This document shows positions 58,111 through 64,000 of a DNA stretch of 64,000 nt, in pieces. Source of the DNA: Clostridia bacterium (GTDB taxonomy: Bacteria > Bacillota > Clostridia > Christensenellales > Borkfalkiaceae); contig CAAGJM010000013.1 in NCBI GenBank assembly GCA_900770185.1, forward strand, positions 28,983 to 92,982. Reading direction: 5' to 3'. Below the pieces are notes generated by a model. It saw only the letters and a list, made by a program, of their open reading frames with translations. It was not told where the DNA came from and did no database searches. How positions within the stretch are numbered: position 1 is the stretch's first letter; each line of letters starts with the position of its first letter. A program made the translations under genes and the position numbers.

Positions 58111-59493
58111 ATGATAAACGAAAATACGCGGCAAAACCTTAATTTTAAGCAAACGCTTCTGATATCGAGCATGCTGTTCGGCTTGTTTTTCGGTGCGGGC
58201 AACCTAATCTTTCCGATATATATGGGGAGCTTGGCGGGGTCGAAAACGGCTATTGCTTTAATCGGCTTTTTGATTACGGGCGTAGGGCTCCCTCTTCTGG
58301 GCGTTGCGGCGATAGGCGTGAGCAAAAGCGACGGACTTATAGAACTTTCGGGCAAAGTCGGCAAAGGTTACGGATTATTTTTCACCTGCGCGCTATACTT
58401 AACGATAGGTCCGTTTTTCGCAATTCCGAGGTGTGCCACCGTTCCGTTCACCGTAGCCATTGAGCCTATGGTTAAAAACGGCGCGAATTTAAAAGTTATT
58501 TTAGCGGCGTTTTCTTTCGTGTTTTTTGCGGCTGTGCTTGCGTTTTCGCTCTTCCCCGGAAAAATTTTAACGTGGGTCGGCAAAATTTTGACTCCGCTTT
58601 TTCTCGTATTCTTAGGCGTTTTAATGACGGTCGCCTTGATTAAGCCTATGGGCAAAATCAGCGGCGTAGCCCCGACGGGCGATTACGCGCAAAAAGCTTT
58701 CACAACCGGTTTTTTGGACGGATATAACACCATGGACGCGCTTGCGAGTTTAGCCTTCGGCATAATCGTAATAAACGTGCTTAGGAAACAAGGTATAAAC
58801 AGTCCTGCCGCCATAGCGAAAAACACCGTTAAAGCCGGGGCTTTCAGTTGTTTGTTTATGGCTGTCATCTACCTTGCGGTTGCGGTTATCGGCGCAGAAA
58901 GCAGTGCGATTTTCGCTGAAAGCGCGAACGGCGGCGAAGTGTTCGTTAAGGTAAGCGAGCATTACTTCGGAAGAGCGGGTATTATAATTTTAGCGGTTAT
59001 CGTGACCCTTGCGTGCTTAAAAACGGCGGTCGGTTTAGTTACGAGCGCGGCAGAAACGTTTAAAGAGATGTTCCCGAAGTTTATCCCGTATAAAGCGTGG
59101 GCGATTATATTTTCGGCGGTATCGTTTTTGATTGCCAATTTAGGGCTTACCGCCATTATAGAATACTCCGTTCCCGTACTTATGTTTTTGTACCCGCTTG
59201 CGATAACGCTTATACTTTTAGGACTTTTGGGTTCGACTTTTAAAAACAGGCGTTGCGTTTACGTTACGACAACCGCCTTTACATTAGTTGCGGCGACGTT
59301 CGATTTTATAGCCGCGCTTCCGTCGGGCGTAATTAACGCTTTGCGATTAAACTATGTGTTAGAGTTTATGAATGCTTACGTTCCGCTGTTTAAATTCGGC
59401 TTAGGCTGGCTTATACCAGCTGTTGTCGGCGCGGCGGTCGGGCTTGTTATCGCCTTTGCAACCAAAAACAAAGTTAAGGCGGAAAACGCTTAA
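58111..59493 (+). CDS. brnQ: Branched-chain amino acid transporter, BrnQ (LIVCS family)
   Basis: Sodium-coupled uptake of Leu, Ile and Val. 460 residues, twelve predicted helices. The family signature FFGAGNLIFPIYMG lies in helix 1 (near 26-39), and GPFFAIPRCATVPFTV (near 107-122) and FTTGFLDGYNTMDALASLAFG-type segments are conserved. AAAAGGATG precedes the ATG. Followed by a terminator. Confidence 0.92.
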   Translation: MINENTRQNLNFKQTLLISSMLFGLFFGAGNLIFPIYMGSLAGSKTAIALIGFLITGVGLPLLGVAAIGVSKSDGLIELSGKVGKGYGLFFTCALYLTIGPFFAIPRCATVPFTVAIEPMVKNGANLKVILAAFSFVFFAAVLAFSLFPGKILTWVGKILTPLFLVFLGVLMTVALIKPMGKISGVAPTGDYAQKAFTTGFLDGYNTMDALASLAFGIIVINVLRKQGINSPAAIAKNTVKAGAFSCLFMAVIYLAVAVIGAESSAIFAESANGGEVFVKVSEHYFGRAGIIILAVIVTLACLKTAVGLVTSAAETFKEMFPKFIPYKAWAIIFSAVSFLIANLGLTAIIEYSVPVLMFLYPLAITLILLGLLGSTFKNRRCVYVTTTAFTLVAATFDFIAALPSGVINALRLNYVLEFMNAYVPLFKFGLGWLIPAVVGAAVGLVIAFATKNKVKAENA

Positions 59494-59505
59494 AATTTTA
59501 AATTA

Positions 59506-59537
59506 AAGCGGCGCGAACGATTCGTTCGCGCCGCTTT
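59506..59537 (+). terminator. brnQ terminator
   Basis: AAAGCGGCGCGAACGA pairs with TCGTTCGCGCCGCTTT; a long perfect stem between brnQ and the convergent GNAT gene. Confidence 0.85.
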
Positions 59538-59549
59538 ACGTTATTGTAA

Positions 59550-60077
59550 TTAAATCTTCTTTTCAAGCAAAACGAGGTTTATCCCCCTTATACCGTTAAA
59601 ATCACAAGGAACAACGGCTATTTCGCCGAACCCGAGTTTTTTATAAAAAGCGCGTGCGACTACGTTTTTCTCATTCGTATCGATACGCAGATATTTTGCA
59701 CCGCTCTTTTTAGCGTACTCTTCGTAAAATTTGACGAATGCTTTCCCAAACCCCGCGCCGCTCGCGTCGGGGTCGATAACCAAAGTGTGCAAAACCATAA
59801 CTTCGTCGTCGTTTGCCCGATATTGCCACGGCGCATCCGCGTAAACGTCTACCTGAGTTTTGTTTATTATGCCCGTACCGACCGTTTTACCGTCCGCCAC
59901 CTCTATAAACATATCTCCGCGGTTTATAGCCGCTTTAGCTGTCGCCTCAACGGGATACACGCCGCGCACCCAGCCGACGGTTTTGCCTTTTGATTCGATT
60001 TCGGCGTGAATATTATCGTAAATTCTAACTACGTCTTTTAAATCGTTAAGTCCCGCTTTTTTAAAAATAATATCCAT
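59550..60077 (-). CDS. GNAT-family N-acetyltransferase 2
   Basis: 175 residues. VLHTLVIDPDASGAGFGKAFVKFYEEYAKK holds the acetyl-CoA loop (near 95-115), and YLRIDTNEKNVVARAFYKKLGFGE completes the fold. Substrate unknown; not a close paralogue of GNAT gene 1. Promoter TTTACT-16-TATACT at 60128-60155 on the minus strand. Confidence 0.88.
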   Translation of the reverse strand: MDIIFKKAGLNDLKDVVRIYDNIHAEIESKGKTVGWVRGVYPVEATAKAAINRGDMFIEVADGKTVGTGIINKTQVDVYADAPWQYRANDDEVMVLHTLVIDPDASGAGFGKAFVKFYEEYAKKSGAKYLRIDTNEKNVVARAFYKKLGFGEIAVVPCDFNGIRGINLVLLEKKI

Positions 60078-60127
60078 TGTTTATCCTTATGCCTTTCGCC
60101 GCTTACAACGCGCATTTTACTCCGCTT

Positions 60128-60155
60128 AGTATACCACGCTTTTTTAACGAGTAAA
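60128..60155 (-). promoter_or_regulatory. Promoter of GNAT gene 2
   Basis: TTTACT (60150-60155), 16 bases, TATACT (60128-60133) on the minus strand. Confidence 0.65.
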
Positions 60156-60178
60156 GAAGAACGCGCAAGAGATTTTTT

Positions 60179-60217
60179 AGTTGAAAAAGAGCATTGCATC
60201 AGCAATGCTCTTTTTCA
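60179..60217 (-). terminator. Terminator of the tRNA cluster
   Basis: A perfect stem GAGCATTGC/GCAATGCTC with flanking A and T runs, just downstream of tRNA-Cys. Confidence 0.9.
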
Positions 60218-60218
60218 A

Positions 60219-60293
60219 TGGAGGCGCCACCCGGAATCGGACCGGGGAATGAAGGTTTTGCAGACCTTGGCCTTACCGCTTGGCTATGGCGCC
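60219..60293 (-). tRNA. tRNA-Cys (anticodon GCA)
   Basis: 75 bases with encoded CCA. Acceptor GGCGCC, anticodon loop CTGCAAA in the stem AAGGT/ACCTT, T-arm with GGTCCGATTCC. Confidence 0.96.
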
Positions 60294-60298
60294 GATAT

Positions 60299-60374
60299 TG
60301 GAGCGGGAAACGGGACTCGGACCCGCGACAACTGCCTTGGCAAGGCAGTGCTCTACCAACTGAGCTACTCCCGC
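60299..60374 (-). tRNA. tRNA-Gly (anticodon GCC)
   Basis: 76 bases with encoded CCA. Acceptor GCGGGAG, anticodon loop TTGCCAA in the stem CTGCC/GGCAG, T-arm with GGTCCGAGTCC. Confidence 0.97.
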
Positions 60375-60379
60375 AAAAG

Positions 60380-60455
60380 TGGTGGGAATTATAGGGCTCG
60401 AACCTATGACCCTCTGCTTGTAAGGCAGATGCTCTCCCAGCTGAGCTAAACTCCC
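60380..60455 (-). tRNA. tRNA-Val (anticodon TAC)
   Basis: 76 bases with encoded CCA. Acceptor GGGAGTT, anticodon loop CTTACAA, T-arm with GGTTCGAGCCC. First of the three tRNAs in the transcript. Confidence 0.97.
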
Positions 60456-60473
60456 GCAACTTAGTGCTTTACT

Positions 60474-60502
60474 AATATACCAAAACGAAAGCGAAAAAGC
60501 AA
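60474..60502 (-). promoter_or_regulatory. tRNA cluster promoter
   Basis: TTGCTT (60497-60502), 17 bases, TATATT (60474-60479) on the minus strand. Confidence 0.65.
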
Positions 60503-60635
60503 GCGTTTTTACCAAAATTTTTAATTTTGTTGAATTTCGCCTCAAGTTTTGCGCAAATCTACAAAACTATTAACTTTCCCGCAACCGCCGACAAACCGTT
60601 TATAGTATATGCGCACGCGCTAAAATGTTTGACGC

Positions 60636-61523
60636 TTATTTAATGCTTTTAACGTAATCTTTCGCGTAGTCTATAAAAGTTTTAACGGTTGACGACAATT
60701 CTTTGTTTTTACTGTACGCAACACCCAAAAGCCGTTTAGTGCGCGGCTCTAACGGGAGCACCGTTACGTTGCTTTTGCGCTCTTTTACTATAAGCTCGGA
60801 AAGAATAGATATCCCGAGCCCGTGCTCCGCCATAGACATTATCGCCATATCGTCAAGGTAAGTTTCTTCTATTATAGGGGTTATAACGTTCTTTTTAAAC
60901 GTCCTTAAAATATCTATATTAAAACCGAGCCCCGGCATTAAAAACCGCTTGCCGTCGTATTCTTTAAGCGGAAACGACTTCGGCGGCGTGCCGACGTAAT
61001 AATCGGGCGGCAACACGGCGAGCATTTCGTCTTCTTTAAGCGGTACGAAGCCAGTATTGTATTTGTCGTTTTTACTGACGAAAACTATATCGAACAAATC
61101 TTCGTCAAGCCCGCTGTAAATCGACGGCACGGCCCCCGTCTGAATTTTAATGACTACGTCCGGGAAATCTTTATTGAATTTTTGCACTATCGAAGGGAGC
61201 CAATTCAGCGCTATCGACGAATACGACCCTATCCTTATAACCGATTTTTCGCTTAATTTAAGTTGGTCGATTTTAATCGATAACGCTTCTTCGTTGCGGA
61301 TAATTTCACGCACGATAGGCAAAAGCTGTTTGCCGCGCTCTGTGGGTCTGATGCCGTAAAACCCCCTTTGCACGAGCTGAAAGCCGATTTCTTGTTCAAA
61401 CCTGTCCATTAAATGCGTAAGCCCCGACTGGGTATACCCCAAATAATCGGCGGCTTTTGAAAAACTGCCTAAATCGACCGCCGACGTAAACGCCATGTAC
61501 TTTATGTTTTTCATATTCTTCAT
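60636..61523 (-). CDS. LysR-family transcriptional regulator
   Basis: 295 residues. The N-terminal winged helix reads FTSAVDLGSFSKAADYLGYTQSGLTHLMDRFEQEIGFQLVQR (residues 12-53); the remaining part is the periplasmic-binding-like effector domain (near 90-290). Divergent from the SNF-family symporter and probably its regulator. A good promoter stands upstream; an ATG nine bases further in is an alternative start. Confidence 0.9.
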   Translation of the reverse strand: MKNMKNIKYMAFTSAVDLGSFSKAADYLGYTQSGLTHLMDRFEQEIGFQLVQRGFYGIRPTERGKQLLPIVREIIRNEEALSIKIDQLKLSEKSVIRIGSYSSIALNWLPSIVQKFNKDFPDVVIKIQTGAVPSIYSGLDEDLFDIVFVSKNDKYNTGFVPLKEDEMLAVLPPDYYVGTPPKSFPLKEYDGKRFLMPGLGFNIDILRTFKKNVITPIIEETYLDDMAIMSMAEHGLGISILSELIVKERKSNVTVLPLEPRTKRLLGVAYSKNKELSSTVKTFIDYAKDYVKSIK

Positions 61524-61558
61524 TTTTTCATACCCTATGACAAAACGTAATATACCGT

Positions 61559-61587
61559 ATTATATATTAGCAAGCGAATTTTGTCAA
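61559..61587 (-). promoter_or_regulatory. Promoter of the LysR gene
   Basis: Perfect TTGACA (61582-61587), 17 bases, perfect TATAAT (61559-61564) on the minus strand. Confidence 0.85.
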
Positions 61588-61601
61588 ATAAATGAAATAA
61601 T

Positions 61602-61640
61602 CGTTTGCGAAAAGCGAACGAATTATGTTATAATGTTCGC
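61602..61640. promoter_or_regulatory. Symporter promoter with overlapping inverted repeats
   Basis: TTGCGA (61605-61610), 18 bases, TATAAT (61629-61634) on the plus strand. CGTTTGC...GCGAACG surrounds the -35 box, and GCGAAC...GTTCGC brackets the -10 box, both likely LysR targets. Confidence 0.65.
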
Positions 61641-61663
61641 AATGTTTTATCTTAAAGGAGATT

Positions 61664-63190
61664 ATGATGGAAGAAACTAAAAAGAAAAACGGCTTTGCAA
61701 GCGGCATCGGCTTTATTTTTGCCGCGGCAGGCTCGGCGGTAGGGCTTGGCAACCTATGGGGCTTCCCCTACAAAACAAGCCAGGGCGGCGGCGCGGTATT
61801 CGTGCTTTTATACATACTTTGCGTATTATTTATAGGCGTTATAACAATGCTTTGCGAAATTTACATCGGCAAACGCGCGCAGGCAAACCCCATTTCGGCA
61901 TACAAGAAAGCGCATAAAAACCTTGGTTTTATAGGGCTTGTATCAATAATTATCCCGTTTATCATAACCGTTTACTATTCGGTTTTGGGCGGCTACACCG
62001 TTAAATATACCGTAAACTCGTTTGCGGGCAACGCAGGGATTTTGGCAAGTTTTTCAAACTCTAAATGGCAAGTTATTTTATTCACCGCAATATTTATCGC
62101 TCTTGCCCTTTTAATAGTTATGGGCGGCGTTAAAGCAGGTATAGAAAAGGCTTCTAAAATACTTATGCCCGCGTTATTTATAATAATGGTCGGCGTAGTT
62201 ATCTTCTCGCTTTGCTTAGGCGAAGGCGTAAGCGACGGTCTTAAATACTATTTAAAACCCGATTTCAAAGCGGTTGACAACTGGGGCAAAACCATTCTTG
62301 CCGCTATGGGTCAGGCGTTTTTCTCCCTCTCGCTCGGCATGGGCGCAATGCTTACTTACGGCTCTTACACCGATAACAAAGTTAACCTTGTTAAGTCCAC
62401 CGCAATGATTTGCATTTTCGATACGCTCATCGCGCTCCTTGCGGGCTTAGCGATATTCCCCGCAGTGTTCCACTACACCGCCACCGAAGGTGTTTCTCAG
62501 GCAGAACTCGGCATGCAGGGTCCCGGCTTATTGTTCGCAACCCTTCCGCGCATATTCAACAATATGGGAATAGCCGGCAAAATAGTTTCTTTCTTCTTCT
62601 TTGCAATGGTCGTAATTGCGGCGGTAACTTCCGTTATATCTCTTATGGAAGTCGTAACGCAGTTCGTTATTCAAAAATTCAAACTCAACAGAAAAATCGC
62701 AATCGGTATAGTTTCGGCGATAGCCTTCGCTTTGTCTATACCCGTAGGCATATCGCTCGGCTCTGCGTTTAACGACGGAACGACTTTGTTCATCTTCGGC
62801 GTTGACTTATTGACTTTGTTTGACACGATTACCAACACCGTTTTAATGCCCGTAACCGCATTCTTCGCATGCGTAACCGTCGGTTATATTATAGGCGGCA
62901 AAAACGCGGCGAACGAAATCGAAGAGGCAGGAACCAAACTCGGTTGGTTTAAAAAAGTATTCGTCGTTATGGTAAGATACATAACCCCCGTACTTATAGC
63001 AATCGTTGAAATATTCGGCGTTCTCGACCTAATATTCCCGAACTTCAACTCGTTCAGCAACAACGGTTTAGGTATAGTTATTCTTGCATACGCACTGGTC
63101 GCTACCGCGGCGGCTATATACTTCGCCTTCTTCAAAGACAGTTACACCGGCGCCAACGCGGACGAACTTACCCCTCCCACGGAATTATAA
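61664..63190 (+). CDS. Sodium-dependent symporter of the SNF (neurotransmitter transporter) family
   Basis: 508 residues, about eleven or twelve helices. The N-terminal signature FIFAAAGSAVGLGNLWGFPYKTSQGGGAVFVLLY is typical for bacterial LeuT/MhsT relatives that import amino acids with sodium; the unwound helix 6 region (AMGQAFFSLSLGMGAMLTYGSY) is also conserved. Substrate unknown, most likely an amino acid. AAAGGAG precedes two adjacent ATG codons (61664 and 61667). Confidence 0.93.
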   Translation: MMEETKKKNGFASGIGFIFAAAGSAVGLGNLWGFPYKTSQGGGAVFVLLYILCVLFIGVITMLCEIYIGKRAQANPISAYKKAHKNLGFIGLVSIIIPFIITVYYSVLGGYTVKYTVNSFAGNAGILASFSNSKWQVILFTAIFIALALLIVMGGVKAGIEKASKILMPALFIIMVGVVIFSLCLGEGVSDGLKYYLKPDFKAVDNWGKTILAAMGQAFFSLSLGMGAMLTYGSYTDNKVNLVKSTAMICIFDTLIALLAGLAIFPAVFHYTATEGVSQAELGMQGPGLLFATLPRIFNNMGIAGKIVSFFFFAMVVIAAVTSVISLMEVVTQFVIQKFKLNRKIAIGIVSAIAFALSIPVGISLGSAFNDGTTLFIFGVDLLTLFDTITNTVLMPVTAFFACVTVGYIIGGKNAANEIEEAGTKLGWFKKVFVVMVRYITPVLIAIVEIFGVLDLIFPNFNSFSNNGLGIVILAYALVATAAAIYFAFFKDSYTGANADELTPPTEL

Positions 63191-63204
63191 GAAAATCTAA
63201 AACT

Positions 63205-63233
63205 AAAACCGACGGTTTTTGCCGTCGGTTTTT
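63205..63233 (+). terminator. Symporter terminator
   Basis: AAAACCGACGG pairs with CCGTCGGTTTT, followed by T. Confidence 0.9.
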
Positions 63234-63274
63234 CATTGCGTTAAATCGAAGTTTTCGTTTCGCTAAAAAACAGA

Positions 63275-63299
63275 AACGGCGCAAACAAGTTGCGCCGTT
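63275..63299 (-). terminator. Terminator of the micro-ORF transcript
   Basis: AACGGCGCAAC pairs with TTGCGCCGTT (one bulge); on the minus strand it is followed by TCTGTTTTTT. Confidence 0.75.
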
Positions 63300-63394
63300 A
63301 GTTTTTATTTAATTTTATATCCTGCGCGCCGCTTTGCCGTTACCTATTTATCACTTATTTCGCAAGTTTTGCGCAACGTCGGCTTCGGGCGCGA

Positions 63395-63418
63395 TTAGTT
63401 TTTAACTAAACTGTTCAT
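63395..63418 (-). CDS. Micro-ORF 3 (MNSLVKN)
   Basis: Seven codons and a stop. AAAGGGG stands eight bases before the ATG. Third of three consecutive tiny frames in the transcript begun at about 63540. Product function unknown; the act of translation may matter more than the peptide. Confidence 0.45.
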   Translation of the reverse strand: MNSLVKN

Positions 63419-63436
63419 TGGTCCTACCCCTTTATA

Positions 63437-63475
63437 TTATTTTGCGGTGAAGTAAATTCCTCTTATAAATTTCAT
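63437..63475 (-). CDS. Micro-ORF 2 (MKFIRGIYFTAK)
   Basis: Twelve codons and a stop. The ribosome site GGAGGTGAT is nearly the full complement of the 16S rRNA 3' end and ends eight bases before the ATG, better than most of the large genes in the window. The peptide is basic with an aromatic middle. No homologue known to me. Confidence 0.55.
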   Translation of the reverse strand: MKFIRGIYFTAK

Positions 63476-63512
63476 GATTCTCTATCACCTCCGAAATTTA
63501 TATTGGCCCGTC

Positions 63513-63521
63513 TTAGTGCAT
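63513..63521 (-). CDS. Micro-ORF 1 (Met-His-stop)
   Basis: A start-His-stop minimal frame with AAAGGAGG eight bases upstream, right at the predicted 5' end of the transcript. Such minigenes can hold ribosomes or drain a tRNA; here this is only a possibility. Confidence 0.4.
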   Translation of the reverse strand: MH

Positions 63522-63546
63522 CGGTAGTTCCTCCTTTTGTACTTAA

Positions 63547-63575
63547 ATTATAACCCGACGGACACTATTCGTCAA
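63547..63575 (-). promoter_or_regulatory. Promoter of the micro-ORF transcript
   Basis: TTGACG (63570-63575), 17 bases, perfect TATAAT (63547-63552) on the minus strand; start expected near 63540, at the edge of the first ribosome site. Confidence 0.85.
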
Positions 63576-63620
63576 TACCGTTTTCAAAAATTTTACCCGA
63601 CTTTATTTTTAAAAACCATA

Positions 63621-63649
63621 TTGACTATCGGCTTATTTTATGATAAAAT
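63621..63649 (+). promoter_or_regulatory. Promoter of the candidate small RNA
   Basis: TTGACT (63621-63626), 17 bases, TAAAAT (63644-63649) on the plus strand, divergent from the micro-ORF promoter. Confidence 0.75.
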
Positions 63650-63655
63650 ATTCTT

Positions 63656-63728
63656 GTTGGGCAGCTTTAAGCCGCTTTTAAATAGCGTAACGCAATTCAA
63701 AAACCCCCTTTTGAAAGGGGGTTTTTGT
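63656..63728 (+). ncRNA. Candidate small RNA of about 70 nt
   Basis: Lies between the plus-strand promoter and a strong hairpin AAAAACCCCCTT/AAGGGGGTTTTT (63699-63727). There is no start codon with a ribosome site inside. It does not look like 6S, SRP, tmRNA or RNase P RNA. Existence is inferred from the promoter and terminator only. Confidence 0.5.
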
Positions 63729-63821
63729 TAGGGAAAACATTCCTTATCACTAATTACCTAAAAGGCGACTTTTTAGCCCTTTTCCGCGACCGTTCGATGT
63801 AGAGCCGAGTAGGGTTTGAGC
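63729..63821. other. Spacer, no gene seen
   Basis: Mixed-composition sequence between the candidate small RNA and the repeat at the window end. No frame with a ribosome site. Confidence 0.5.
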
Positions 63822-64000
63822 CTCGTCAAGCCTTAAAGCCGTCTTTTTTGCCCGTTTCGGCAAATCTTTGCTTGAAGTATTTGTATACATCTGCACAAAC
63901 CTTTGCTAAAACCGCCTAAAAAAATACGGCTTTAAGGTGCAAAGCATTTAAACGGCGATAAATTTAGATAAATCAAGGCAAACGAACGCAGCATTACACC
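63822..64000. repeat. Inverted-repeat intergenic element, copy B (cut by window end)
   Basis: CCTTAAAGCCGT and ACGGCTTTAAGG are exact arms about 110 bases apart around a core with TTTGCTTGAAGTATTTGTATACATCTGCAC...CCTTTGC, related to the core of copy A at 9711-9960. ATCAAGGCAAACGAACG after the right arm matches the AGACAAGGCGCGCGAACG of copy A. Confidence 0.7.

Noticed and set aside
63395..63728. Base pairing of the candidate small RNA with the ribosome site of micro-ORF 3 (CCCCTTT with AAAGGGG)
   Set aside because: The seven complementary bases belong to the terminator stem of the small RNA and would not be free.

Overview
The window looks like part of the chromosome of a Gram-positive, Clostridia-type anaerobe, probably an uncultured gut lineage. 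The evidence is the gene order ruvC-ruvA-ruvB-queA-tgt-yajC-secD-secF-recJ-rel, the infC-rpmI-rplT set behind a leader with an attenuator, the rpoB-rpoC-rpsL-rpsG-fusA-tuf run, a T-box in front of tyrS, strong GGAGG ribosome binding sites and many consensus sigma-A promoters. No prophage, CRISPR array or intact insertion sequence was seen. This is mostly core genome with short accessory stretches and repeat-filled spacers.

Layout. 1-13.2 kb, minus strand: the 5' part of rel (cut by the window edge), recJ, secF, secD, a small TIGR04086-type membrane protein, yajC, tgt, queA and ruvBAC. The queA-tgt junction is interrupted by about 0.8 kb of repeats. 13.3-20.7 kb, minus: a lipoprotein serine protease with a PDZ domain, yebC, a SpoU-type RNA methyltransferase, rplT, rpmI, infC (non-ATG start), a threonyl-tRNA synthetase-like protein that has lost its zinc ligands, and a YtxC-like protein. 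20.7-26.6 kb: a P-type cation ATPase, a phosphoribosyltransferase, two sister XRE regulators around a small membrane protein, a zinc-ribbon membrane protein and repeat-rich spacers. 26.6-39.1 kb, minus: tuf, fusA, rpsG, rpsL, rpoC and rpoB. 39.5-42.4 kb, plus: rqcP, a fused ispDF and radA. 42.5-45.3 kb, minus: recX, a YigZ protein and tyrS with its T-box. 45.4-50.5 kb: an IscU/NifU-like scaffold paired with a GGGtGRT protein, then an AraC regulator divergent from a beta-propeller/aldolase pair. 50.6-60.1 kb: a decayed gene, an ABC exporter, a metal-resistance operon (ArsR, stand-alone HMA, P1B ATPase), two GNAT acetyltransferases, an unknown membrane protein and BrnQ. 60.2-64 kb: tRNA-Val/Gly/Cys, a LysR regulator divergent from an SNF-family sodium symporter, and a spacer with unusual transcription signals.

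The least ordinary items are: (1) a minus-strand unit at about 63.27-63.58 kb with a near-consensus promoter, three tiny reading frames (2, 12 and 7 codons), each with its own Shine-Dalgarno site, and a terminator, set divergently to a second promoter-terminator pair that would make a ~70-nt RNA; (2) the zinc-less ThrRS paralogue at the usual thrS position; (3) the scaffold/GGGtGRT pair; (4) a family of intergenic inverted-repeat elements whose arms differ between copies but stay complementary. No searches or folding programs were run; family names rest on motifs and gene context.
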